From contig JAFWZH010000186.1 in NCBI GenBank assembly GCA_017522515.1, forward strand, positions 1 to 19,747: 19,747 nucleotides of DNA. The letters run 5' to 3'. Within the stretch, counting starts at the first letter, position 1, and each line of letters starts with the position of its first letter. Positions 7,709 through 15,518 of this stretch are shown here, piece after piece. Source of the DNA: Clostridia bacterium (lineage in GTDB: Bacteria > Bacillota_A > Clostridia > UBA1212 > UBA1255). A program made the position numbers and the translations under genes. A model generated the notes under the pieces. It had not been told where the DNA came from. It worked only from the letters and a program-made list of their open reading frames with translations, and made no database searches.

Positions 7709-7726
7709 ATCTCAACATAGTATAAT
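7701..7726. promoter_or_regulatory. Operator-like perfect palindrome over the GH3 promoter
   Basis: ATTATACTAT (7701-7710) and ATAGTATAAT (7717-7726) are exact reverse complements separated by CTCAAC. The 26-base element covers the -10 box and the probable transcription start, the classic place for a repressor to block transcription. No regulator gene is adjacent, so the binding protein is unknown. As RNA the arms are A+U only, so a DNA-binding role is more likely than a hairpin role. Confidence 0.6.
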
Positions 7727-7739
7727 CTTGGAGGTCAAT

Positions 7740-9743
7740 ATGGAGATTAGAGAACTTATAAGTAAGCTTACAATAAAAGAAAAAGCTGAACTTTTAACAG
7801 GTGATGCAGGCATGCTTACACATGCGATAGAACACTTGGATATACCTGCAAAAAACTTTGCAGACGGCCCTCACGGTATTCGCCACGAAAAAGGTGAGAA
7901 TTGCACATCTTTTCCGAATCTTTGTTGTGCGGCGGCTACTTTTGATACTGACCTTTTGTACGAAATGGGAGAGGCTTTGGCTAAGGATTGCGTAGCGCAT
8001 GATGTGGATATGTTGCTGGGCCCCGGTATAAATATAAAAAGATATGCTAATTGCGGCAGAAACTTTGAATACATGTCAGAGGATCCGGTAGTTTCGGGAG
8101 AACTGGCAGCCGCATACATAAATGGTCTTCAAAGCCTTGGCGTTGCTGCTTCTCTTAAACACTTTGCCCTTAATAATCAAGAAAAAGATAGAACTCATAT
8201 AAGTGTGGAAACAGACGAACGTACACTTAGAGAAATATATTTAAAAGGTTTTGAGATTGCAGTAAAAAAATCTCAGCCTTATAGCGTTATGTGTGCATAT
8301 AACAAATATCAATCTATATGGTGCTCAGAAAATAAACACCTTTTAAATGATATATTAAAAGATGAATGGGGTTTTAAGGGATTTGTTGTTTCTGACTGGT
8401 GCGCAGTACAAGATACAGGCAGAGCTCTTGCAGCAGGACTTGATTTACAAATGCCTTGTAACGGTGCTATGGTTGCTTGTGTTGAAAGAGCTTTGGCAGA
8501 CGGTACATTAAACATGCAACGCATTGATGATGCCCTTGAACGCTTCCTGACATTTGTTTTGTCCAAAAAAGCAGAAAATATAGATTATAACCGTGATAAT
8601 CTTCACAAAGTGGCAAGAAAGATTGCCGCAAACGGTACGGTTCTTCTTAAAAACTCAAATGATGTTTTACCTCTTACACAAGAGAAATACAAAAAAATTG
8701 CTGTTGTAGGTGAGTATGGTGATGTGGCCCTTTCTTATGGTCAAGGAAGTGCCGAAGTTTTCCCTGATGATGAGTATGTTGAAAGCCCCCTTGCAGAGCT
8801 TAAAAAGGCATTGCCCGGTGTGGAATTCATTTATTGCAAGACTTATGAAAAGCGCAGTTTCTCAGACGTTATGCTTTGGCCGAAAGTTGCAGCTTTTTGT
8901 GACTCTGTAAAAGACTGCGATGTTGTGCTGATGTTTGTGGGAGCTATGGAATCCGAAGACACAGAGAACTTTGACAGAAGAACTATAGAGCTTAACGCAA
9001 ATCAAGAAATGTTTATAGAGGGCGCTGTGAATGCCGGCAAAAAGGTTGTTGTTATTTGTCAGTCCGGCTCGGCTATGGCATTCGGAAAGTGGAGGCACAG
9101 AGTCCACGGCATTCTTCAAATGTGGCTTGGCGGCGAAGCTGCAGGCGGCGGAATTGCTGACGTTTTGACAGGTAAGGTAAATCCTTCCGGCAGACTTCCC
9201 GAAACATTTCCTAAGAAAGCAAGATGCGATTTAGACACAGGAAACGGACTTGTTGTCCGTTATACGGAGGGCTTGGAGGTTGGATATCGCTATTATGACT
9301 CTCATACAGATGAGATTGTTTATCCTTTTGGTTTCGGTTTGTCTTATACAAGTTTTGAATATAAAAATGCATCTATCAGAAGAGACGGCGAAAATATAAA
9401 TATATCCTTTACGCTTAAAAATATCGGCAAGACAGATGGCGCGGAGATTGTACAGTTGTATGCTGCTAAGCCTCTTTCTTGCGTTACCAGAGTTCCTAAA
9501 GAACTAAAGGCTTTCAAAAAGGTTTATCTGAATGCCGGAGAAGAAAAAACAGTGACTTTTTCGTTGCCGTATAAAGAGCTTGCTTACTATAACACTGCTC
9601 TTGGTGACTGGGTGGTAGAAACGGGTAATTATAAATTGCTTATTGCAGCATCTTCTCAAGATATTCGTTTAAGTGTTGACTTTAATGCAGAGGATAAAAT
9701 CCCGTATACAACAAGACAAATCAGTGAAGCCATGATTGGATAA
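7740..9743 (+). CDS. Glycoside hydrolase family 3 beta-glycosidase (probable beta-glucosidase)
   Basis: A 667-residue cytoplasmic enzyme (no signal peptide) that should release terminal beta-linked sugars from oligosaccharides. The N-terminal barrel shows ADGPHGIR (41-48), LLGPGINI (92-99), GRNFEYMSEDP (106-116), SLKHFALNNQEKDR (138-151) and VVSDW (216-220), where D219 is the expected nucleophile. The second domain has the ESEDTENFDR loop (404-413), which should hold the acid/base glutamate (E406 or E409; which one is unclear). LGGEAAGGGIADVLTGKVNPSGRLPETFP joins to a C-terminal fibronectin-III-like domain (about 545-650) after GFGLSYTSF. GGAGG sits just before the ATG at 7740; an in-frame TTG at 7680 is inside the promoter and was rejected. 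The short linker before RYTEGLEVGYRYYD is compact but plausible. Confidence 0.94.
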   Translation: MEIRELISKLTIKEKAELLTGDAGMLTHAIEHLDIPAKNFADGPHGIRHEKGENCTSFPNLCCAAATFDTDLLYEMGEALAKDCVAHDVDMLLGPGINIKRYANCGRNFEYMSEDPVVSGELAAAYINGLQSLGVAASLKHFALNNQEKDRTHISVETDERTLREIYLKGFEIAVKKSQPYSVMCAYNKYQSIWCSENKHLLNDILKDEWGFKGFVVSDWCAVQDTGRALAAGLDLQMPCNGAMVACVERALADGTLNMQRIDDALERFLTFVLSKKAENIDYNRDNLHKVARKIAANGTVLLKNSNDVLPLTQEKYKKIAVVGEYGDVALSYGQGSAEVFPDDEYVESPLAELKKALPGVEFIYCKTYEKRSFSDVMLWPKVAAFCDSVKDCDVVLMFVGAMESEDTENFDRRTIELNANQEMFIEGAVNAGKKVVVICQSGSAMAFGKWRHRVHGILQMWLGGEAAGGGIADVLTGKVNPSGRLPETFPKKARCDLDTGNGLVVRYTEGLEVGYRYYDSHTDEIVYPFGFGLSYTSFEYKNASIRRDGENINISFTLKNIGKTDGAEIVQLYAAKPLSCVTRVPKELKAFKKVYLNAGEEKTVTFSLPYKELAYYNTALGDWVVETGNYKLLIAASSQDIRLSVDFNAEDKIPYTTRQISEAMIG

Positions 9744-9758
9744 AATTGTATAATACGG

Positions 9759-11258
9759 TTATTTTATGGACTCTTTTAGTTTTTCCCATACTTTAACCAT
9801 TGCGTATGTATCTAATTCACAGTATTTTAGCAGATTATTGCGGGCTTTTTCACGTTGGTCAGCAGGCATTTTGGCAATTAACGGAAATATTGACATTGCC
9901 TCGCTGCCATTGTGTACGCCTTCTAAATTATGATAATCTAATGCCGGTTCGTCGGGGAACAGTGCCGGCAAAACACTTTTAATAGAGTAACTGCCGCCCA
10001 TGGCACGATTATAGTAATAACCCGATTGAAAAGGTACGAGCAAGTCATGTATGTTATCGTGAATATTCATTAAATGCTCAGCAAGGTCGGGGAAGGTTTC
10101 CGCAAGCTCTTTAATGCGTCCGCATTCAAAAGACTTGTTGTACGCGGTAACGCAAACATCCTTCGGAATATCACGGCAAAGTCTCAGCGCAAGTTCTCGA
10201 CGAGGGTCGGTGCCGGATTCTGCAAGAAATTCCTTATGCATAAGTTCTCCACCTTCTTTTTCAATATAATGAAGAGAATATTGAAAAGTTATTTGCGCAT
10301 AAGGCCTTGTGCCGATAAATTGAGGGATGATAGGTTGCATGCTTTCAAAATCGAGAAAATAAATAGGATATGATAGCGTATTCAAAAAATCCTCCACACC
10401 TTTTTTATCTACAAAAGGTTCTTGTGTCTTTGAAATCTCAAATTGCATTTGGCGAAGCTGATGCTTGTTCTTTACATTGCCTTTAGATAATAAATCTTCA
10501 TAGGATATAATACCGTTATTATAATAGTCGAATTTTTTGCTTGAGGACATTCTGTATAAATCGAAAACGCAAGGTTTTGGCAGTGCTCTTGTGCAGTATT
10601 GCCAAAATCCGCACTTGTACGGGTCGCGACAACTTTCCGTAAGGGGAAGTTCCGGCTCTGTTTCGTTGTGGATTATTGCTTCGGCTGCTGCAATATTTGC
10701 AGGCACGTTGGCGATTTCCACAGCGACAGCTTTTGATACATCATTAATTGAAAATAATTCATGCAGTTTTAATTTGCCGTTAAAAACATAGCTGCTGTTG
10801 ATGTTAATCAAATATGTACCGGTAACATTTATGCCGGATTTTTCCAAAACATATTTTTGATATGAAATATCTGCTATGTAAACAGGTTTTATATGGGTGG
10901 AGCTTTTAACTTCGTATATTGCCCAACCGCCATTTTGAGCACGTAATATGTCAACTGCACAATATAGTCCGTTATATTCGAAGGAGGCCTCGCAGATTAC
11001 GGGTGTTCCTTTGGAAAGCTCTTTCTTGGTGGCTTTAATCATTTTTGTTAAATCAAGATTTGTGCCTGTGTCATCATAGGCGGTTACTTCGCAATAATCG
11101 CCGAAAATACCCATGGCTAAATCTCCTACTTCATTGCCGTTTTCCATGCGCATAAGTGTGTTGTCGTCAGAAATAAATTCTTCGGGCTTGTATTTGTGTA
11201 GCCATGCTATTTTTGGACATTGATGTATTTCACAATACTTTGATTTTGACAAAAACAT
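9759..11258 (-). CDS. DUF2779 protein: Cas4-like nuclease region plus DnaQ-like exonuclease region
   Basis: A 499-residue protein. The first half reads as a PD-(D/E)XK nuclease related to Cas4/RecB: D103 in CAVDILRAQ and E116-x-K118 in YEVKSS form the core motif. Cysteines C9, C14, C210, C216 and C222 flank it as in iron-sulphur RecB-like nucleases. The second half (about 295-499, the DUF2779 region) starts FLDFESM with D303 and E305 and ends YCELDTYAM with D483, matching the first and last acidic motifs of DEDD exonucleases; the central AYNKSFE segment fits the second motif. I infer a DNA or RNA processing or repair role; none has been shown as far as I know. AAAGGAG precedes the start and TATAAT lies at 11289-11284. 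It is convergent with the GH3 gene, 15 bases apart. Confidence 0.85.
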   Translation of the reverse strand: MFLSKSKYCEIHQCPKIAWLHKYKPEEFISDDNTLMRMENGNEVGDLAMGIFGDYCEVTAYDDTGTNLDLTKMIKATKKELSKGTPVICEASFEYNGLYCAVDILRAQNGGWAIYEVKSSTHIKPVYIADISYQKYVLEKSGINVTGTYLININSSYVFNGKLKLHELFSINDVSKAVAVEIANVPANIAAAEAIIHNETEPELPLTESCRDPYKCGFWQYCTRALPKPCVFDLYRMSSSKKFDYYNNGIISYEDLLSKGNVKNKHQLRQMQFEISKTQEPFVDKKGVEDFLNTLSYPIYFLDFESMQPIIPQFIGTRPYAQITFQYSLHYIEKEGGELMHKEFLAESGTDPRRELALRLCRDIPKDVCVTAYNKSFECGRIKELAETFPDLAEHLMNIHDNIHDLLVPFQSGYYYNRAMGGSYSIKSVLPALFPDEPALDYHNLEGVHNGSEAMSIFPLIAKMPADQREKARNNLLKYCELDTYAMVKVWEKLKESIK

Positions 11259-11314
11259 TTTTTGCTCCTTTCGTATAGGAGGTATTATATCCTAAAAAGA
11301 TGTGTTTGCAAAGA

Positions 11315-11332
11315 CTGACATTTACTTGTCAG
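11315..11332. promoter_or_regulatory. Inverted repeat upstream of the uracil genes
   Basis: CTGACA (11315-11320) and TGTCAG (11327-11332) are exact reverse complements around TTTACT. TATAAA follows at 11336-11341, so CTGACA could act as a -35 box with a short 15-base spacer. The site lies between the divergent DUF2779 and uracil permease genes and could be an operator for either. It does not look like a PyrR attenuator site. Confidence 0.35.
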
Positions 11333-11402
11333 AGATATAAAATTAACTAAATATGATTGTGAATTTCTTAAAAGGGATTTCGCTAGAATGAGGAGGATAA
11401 AA

Positions 11403-12176
11403 ATGGCAAAAAATCTTGTTTATGACATTCATGACAAACCTACTTTCAGTAAGCTTTTAGTATTTGCATTCCAACAGTTGTTGGCTATTATGGCGGCTAC
11501 TATTGCTGTTCCTGCTATTGTAGGAAATGGAATGTCTGCATCAGCAGCACTTTTCAGAGCAGCAGTTAAGGACGTATTTTCGTACGGTCCTACAAATGAC
11601 AATGGCGCGTTCATAATGACAGGTAATATTTGGATATCTTTTATATGCGCAATAGTTACGCTCGTTGTTGTTATTCTTTGCTCTACTTACGGCAAAAAAA
11701 TGACAAAGCTTATTCCTTTTATTATAGGTATTTTAGCCGGATATTTTGTTGCTATGATATTTACCGTTATCGGTTATGTGGCAGGTATAGATACTTTAAA
11801 AATTATTGATTTCTCTGTTTTCCAAGCTCTTGTAGCAGACGGTGTGAATATTAATACTTTTGTATCACCGTTCGTTGCATTCTTGGATTCAATTCCGGGC
11901 TGTGTAATGGGTGGCGTGTGCATTACACTCTACGGCTTTATTGCAGTTTCCGGTCTTAAGATGATTCAAAAAGTTGACCTTGAAGATAATGCTAACCTTT
12001 TTACAGTATCTGTTATTTTAATAGCAGGTATCGGCGGTATGTCCATGGCAATAGGCAAGGTTACAATTACATCTATAGCTTGTGCTTTGATTCTCGGAAT
12101 TATTGTAAATGTTCTTTTAAATAAATTTAAAAAAACTAACAAAGCAGATGAGAGTTCCAAGGGGGATGAGCAATAA
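11403..12176 (+). CDS. uraA: Uracil permease-like NCS2 transporter, internally shortened
   Basis: A 257-residue relative of uracil/proton symporters of the NCS2 family, which normally have about 430-460 residues and 14 helices. The N-terminal block FAFQQLLAIMAATIAVP is intact, as are CSTYGKKMTKLIPFIIGILAGY, SIPGCVMGGVCITLYGFIA and VDLEDN. Two stretches are absent without a frame break: one near 11550-11585, where helices 2 to about 5 should be, and one near 11861-11870, where the helices carrying the AEH-type glutamate and the TTYGE motif should be. Both substrate-site glutamates of UraA are therefore missing, so transport of uracil is doubtful. Start at 11403 follows AGGAGG (11391-11396); the ATG at 11388 overlaps that site. 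It shares one base with upp (TAATG). Could be a decaying gene, a new small membrane protein, or an assembly error. Confidence 0.8.
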   Translation: MAKNLVYDIHDKPTFSKLLVFAFQQLLAIMAATIAVPAIVGNGMSASAALFRAAVKDVFSYGPTNDNGAFIMTGNIWISFICAIVTLVVVILCSTYGKKMTKLIPFIIGILAGYFVAMIFTVIGYVAGIDTLKIIDFSVFQALVADGVNINTFVSPFVAFLDSIPGCVMGGVCITLYGFIAVSGLKMIQKVDLEDNANLFTVSVILIAGIGGMSMAIGKVTITSIACALILGIIVNVLLNKFKKTNKADESSKGDEQ

Positions 12177-12757
12177 TGAAAAATTATGACAATGTGGTGA
12201 TTTTTTACCATCCGCTCATAAAACACAAAATTACTACTTTAATGACCTATGAGAGTCTTAAGGAAGGCATTCCTACTACGGAAATTCAAGTGCAGACTCC
12301 GCTTGAGAAGTGTACTCAAACTGTAGTAAAAGATAATTCTGTTGTTATTGTTCCTATTCTTCGTGCAGGACTTGGAATGGTTAACGGTGTTCATGTTCTT
12401 TTCCCTTCGGCAAGAGTAGGCCACATCGGAATGTACAGAGATGAGGAAACATTAGAGCCTCAATCTTATTACTGTAAACTTCCTGTAGGCATTGAAGATA
12501 CTCTTGTTTTGCTTGTAGATCCTATGTTAGCTACAGGCGGAAGTGCTTGCGACGCTATTCAATTGCTTAAGAGCAAGGGATGTAAACACATTAAGTTTAT
12601 GGCCATTATCGGTGCTCCGGAGGGCGTTTCAAAAGTTGCTGAGGCTCATCCTGATGTAGATATATACGTATCTACTCTTGACAGATGCCTTAATGAAAAC
12701 GGATATATTCTTCCCGGCTTAGGCGATGCGGGGGACAGGCTCTTCGGCACGAAATAA
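12176..12757 (+). CDS. upp: Uracil phosphoribosyltransferase with a missing N-terminal segment
   Basis: A 193-residue protein that should convert uracil and PRPP to UMP. The PRPP-binding stretch LLVDPMLATGGSA, the VPILRAGLGMV block, GHIGMYRDEETL and the uracil-binding C-terminus YILPGLGDAGDRLFGTK are intact. The family is normally about 208-210 residues. Here HPLIKHKIT runs directly into TLMTYESL, so roughly 17-20 residues that usually carry the R-x-K-x-T and FR signature are missing, in frame, near 12230-12242. Whether the enzyme still works is unclear. GGGGG ATGAG precedes the ATG, which overlaps the permease stop. The same kind of in-frame loss in the preceding gene suggests one cause for both. 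No terminator follows; an A-rich spacer leads into the next promoter. Confidence 0.88.
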   Translation: MKNYDNVVIFYHPLIKHKITTLMTYESLKEGIPTTEIQVQTPLEKCTQTVVKDNSVVIVPILRAGLGMVNGVHVLFPSARVGHIGMYRDEETLEPQSYYCKLPVGIEDTLVLLVDPMLATGGSACDAIQLLKSKGCKHIKFMAIIGAPEGVSKVAEAHPDVDIYVSTLDRCLNENGYILPGLGDAGDRLFGTK

Positions 12758-12800
12758 GAAATATTAATATTATCAAAAAATTGGCTGAGAAAACAGTTTC

Positions 12801-12829
12801 TTGATAAAAAACAAAAAACATGATATGAT
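12801..12829 (+). promoter_or_regulatory. SigA-type promoter of the EEP/beta-helix gene
   Basis: TTGATA (12801-12806) and TATGAT (12824-12829) are 17 bases apart, about 52 bases before the GTG start. The spacer is a run of A with single C residues. TTATCAA and TTGATAA upstream form an inverted repeat that takes in the -35 box. Confidence 0.6.
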
Positions 12830-12881
12830 TCATTAAAACATTGAAACAGTAAAAAGTAAAATAGTAAAAGGAAGTGCTTTT

Positions 12882-15071
12882 GTGTCTTATTCAAAGAGAT
12901 TAGTTGCGTTTTTTGCGTCGATTGTATTAATTTTAAGTATGGTTTTTCTTTGTGTATTTGCAGATATAGAGAATCCAAATACAGTTAACGGAGAAGACTG
13001 GAACAGCAATATCTCGGTTATGTCTCTTAATGTGCTGGATTATAACACAACATCAAATAGTTATGATACTCCCTTGGCACGAAGCAGAGCAATCATTTCG
13101 ATGATTTTGGAGAAAGAACCTGATGTAATCGGCGTTCAGGAAGCATGTCAGGGTTGCGCGGATAATGGTTATTTTAACTGGGTATCTGCTTTGGAACGCA
13201 ATCTTTCGGACATATATGATTGCCGCGTATTGACAGATGAAAATGCTGTTTCAACAACAATCACCCATGGATTATTGATTCTTTACAAAAAAGACCGCTT
13301 TGAATTGCAAAAAAGCGGTGCGGCTGCATATAGCGCAGATGCTGACCGTTATTATCAATGGATTCAGTTGTCGGATAATCAGGCAGGCTCCACACCTGTG
13401 TATTTTTACAATACACACTTGACGGTGAATTCCGGCTCGGCAGCTGTAGAAAAACAGCGTAATTGTCTTAAGGAATTGCGTACGGCAATGAATAGTACAG
13501 GCGGTTTTTCGGCACCTTCATTTGTGCTCGGCGATTTTAACGGCAAGTATTCCGTAGAAAACGCACTGGTTAATTTTACTGAAGGAACGCAGCTGATTGA
13601 TGCTGCAACCATCGCCGGTGATTCTTTGGCAAACAACTCGCTTGATCATATTTTTTATAATTCTTCTTATACAGCGATTGACAGATTTGAGCGCATTATG
13701 TCGAATATGTTTACTCCTGCTCTTTCTGACCATAACGCAATTATATTACATGCTCATTCTGTTGCTCCGGCACAGTTGACAGTTTCCGCAACTGATAAAA
13801 CGGTTAATTCGTATTTTCATAATGGAACCTTTTATATTAACTGTTTTACCTCCACCAAGGCGAGCGTTGATATTTCCGTATCGGTTGCAGGAGGCAAGTT
13901 GTATAAAGATGCTGCTTGCGAAACGGAAGCGGGCGGTACGATTACAGCAAAATCTGCCGGCGAAAATACATACCGTGAGGATAATACGTATTACTTAAAA
14001 GTGGGCACATTTGTTTTTACGGTTGATGTTAGGGTTGCTAATGCAAGTGCTTCGGCAGGTGTGATATATGTTGATAATGCCTTTGGGGGCAGAGCGAACG
14101 GAGAGGCGGCTTTGTATTGCGATAAATGGTATTGTCGCCCGGTTACCGTTGGTACAAATGGTTTTGCGTCGCTGCAGGATGCAATAAATAAGGTAGAAAA
14201 CGGCAAAACTATATATCTTGCTCCCGGTGTATATGCGGAGGATGTAGTAATTAGTGATAAGAGTGTTACAATTTACGGCAGTAATCGTAATAACATTAAA
14301 GCGTTGACCGGTGGTGGCAACAAGTATGTTTTAAACCCGGGACGCACTTATGAGAGTTATTTAAAAGGAAGTATTACTTTGCTTGCAAACAGTATGTCTT
14401 CTGTCAACTTGAAAGTTAACGGCATCCACTTTACGGAAAATGCCAGCAATGCTCAAATTCGTATTCTTGGAGGAAATGCCAACGGTGTGGCTACTCTTGA
14501 AATATGTCATAATGTATTTGATTGCTATACTGATGCTGCAAAGACTAATGGTAGTGCTATTCTTGCGACAAACAGTATGCAGAAGGTTGCTTCCATTTAT
14601 GACAACTATTTCAACCTTTCCCAAAAGCCGACGTATGCTAACGGTTCCGGCGGCACTGCGACTTTCGTGAATCGTGCTATTTCTATTCGTAATATGAAAG
14701 ATGTGTCTATTGATACGAACCTTTTCAATGGATATACTAATGCAATTTGGCTGTCCAGTGAGGTTAGCGGTGGCTCGACTACAGGCGGCTACGGAAATGT
14801 TGAGCTTACCAACAACTTATTCGAGTCTTGCGGTTCGACGAATCTTGAGATTAATAATATTACTTCATCTACCCAAGCTAATATTTTGGTGGGAGGTAAT
14901 ACCTTTGTAAGTTCTTCTAAGATTTATATTTCATATGCGGATACAAGCGCACAAACAAATGCGAATTTGAGTAATGTAAAAGAAAATATTACGACGACAA
15001 TTAATAATGATAACAAGTCAAATGTATCCTTGCTTTCTTGCTCGGGGCTAAAGATAGATTATATTGATTGA
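12882..15071 (+). CDS. Exported endonuclease/exonuclease/phosphatase domain fused to a parallel beta-helix
   Basis: A 729-residue secreted protein. It begins with a signal peptide (hydrophobic residues 7-27). Residues about 44-292 form an EEP domain with every catalytic motif: VMSLNVLDY (N50), VIGVQEA (E87), YNTHL (H179), LGDFNG (D218, N220), SLDHIFY (D255) and SDHNAI (D283, H284). This metal-dependent fold covers DNases, sphingomyelinases and inositol phosphatases. Residues 297-390 look like an immunoglobulin-type domain. From about 395 to 700 comes a right-handed beta-helix of the pectin-lyase kind, with NGFASLQDAINKVENGKTIYLAPGVY and short N-rich turns. The beta-helix probably binds or cuts a polysaccharide; no catalytic residues were identified there. 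The start is GTG with GGAAGTG eight bases before it; no better ATG lies upstream. No LPXTG or dockerin end. Confidence 0.88.
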   Translation: MSYSKRLVAFFASIVLILSMVFLCVFADIENPNTVNGEDWNSNISVMSLNVLDYNTTSNSYDTPLARSRAIISMILEKEPDVIGVQEACQGCADNGYFNWVSALERNLSDIYDCRVLTDENAVSTTITHGLLILYKKDRFELQKSGAAAYSADADRYYQWIQLSDNQAGSTPVYFYNTHLTVNSGSAAVEKQRNCLKELRTAMNSTGGFSAPSFVLGDFNGKYSVENALVNFTEGTQLIDAATIAGDSLANNSLDHIFYNSSYTAIDRFERIMSNMFTPALSDHNAIILHAHSVAPAQLTVSATDKTVNSYFHNGTFYINCFTSTKASVDISVSVAGGKLYKDAACETEAGGTITAKSAGENTYREDNTYYLKVGTFVFTVDVRVANASASAGVIYVDNAFGGRANGEAALYCDKWYCRPVTVGTNGFASLQDAINKVENGKTIYLAPGVYAEDVVISDKSVTIYGSNRNNIKALTGGGNKYVLNPGRTYESYLKGSITLLANSMSSVNLKVNGIHFTENASNAQIRILGGNANGVATLEICHNVFDCYTDAAKTNGSAILATNSMQKVASIYDNYFNLSQKPTYANGSGGTATFVNRAISIRNMKDVSIDTNLFNGYTNAIWLSSEVSGGSTTGGYGNVELTNNLFESCGSTNLEINNITSSTQANILVGGNTFVSSSKIYISYADTSAQTNANLSNVKENITTTINNDNKSNVSLLSCSGLKIDYID

Positions 15072-15093
15072 TAAAAATGTAGTGATAATAAAT

Positions 15094-15136
15094 AGGCTGC
15101 AACCTTGCAAAATTGCCGGGCTGCAGCCTGTTTTTT
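15094..15136 (+). terminator. Rho-independent terminator after the EEP/beta-helix gene
   Basis: AGGCTGCA (15094-15101) pairs with TGCAGCCT (15122-15129), followed by G and six T residues (15131-15136). The 20-base loop holds a small inner pairing GCAA/TTGC. The hairpin also lies just past the end of the minus-strand small membrane gene but has only a weak T run in that direction. Confidence 0.85.
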
Positions 15137-15137
15137 A

Positions 15138-15395
15138 TTATGCAGTAAATGCTTTTTTTCTTTTGAACAGAACACAGGCTACAATTGATGCAATCATAAT
15201 TGCAAAACAGATAATAAGAGATATTATGAGTTTTGTTAATATATGTTGTATTGCCGAATCTACAAAAATACCTGCGAAACGATGAAGCAATCCTGCTACT
15301 GAATAATAAAGTACAATCGAAAAAGTTGTTATAACGAAAATGATGCTAAGTATAGCACTTGCGAAAATACTGAGAATGTTTAAAAATTTTTTCAA
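15138..15395 (-). CDS. Small two-helix membrane protein
   Basis: An 85-residue protein with two hydrophobic segments (about 7-32 and 53-77), basic residues at the N-terminus (KKFLN) and a basic C-terminus (FKRKKAF), which suggests both ends are cytoplasmic. I do not recognise a family. The start is TTG at 15395 with GGGGAG seven bases before it on the minus strand, a good site, which makes this more than a chance frame. It is downstream of the 365-residue gene on the same strand (123 bases) and convergent with the EEP/beta-helix gene. The spacer upstream (15396-15518) holds no other gene; several weak A+T-rich boxes occur but no convincing promoter. Confidence 0.6.
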   Translation of the reverse strand: MKKFLNILSIFASAILSIIFVITTFSIVLYYSVAGLLHRFAGIFVDSAIQHILTKLIISLIICFAIMIASIVACVLFKRKKAFTA

Positions 15396-15518
15396 TTAAA
15401 AGCTCCCCTTGAATAATAGAATGAATTTACTTTAGATATTCTGCTATATGATAAAAACAAACGCAATTGGCAATGTAGTGATGAAAAACTGAGGGAAATG
15501 GACTTGCCTTTTAGGGAA

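Noticed and set aside
7680..7739. N-terminal extension of the GH3 protein from TTG at 7680
   Set aside because: Those bases are the -35, -10 and operator region; the GGAGG before the ATG at 7740 gives a standard GH3 start.
9742..9767. ATAAAAT/ATTTTAT inverted repeat between the convergent GH3 and DUF2779 genes
   Set aside because: A+T only, no G-C pairs and no T tract, so too weak to call a terminator.
12769..12807. TTATCAA/TTGATAA hairpin after upp
   Set aside because: It is followed by A residues, not T, so not a rho-independent terminator; the right arm is better read as the -35 box of the next gene.
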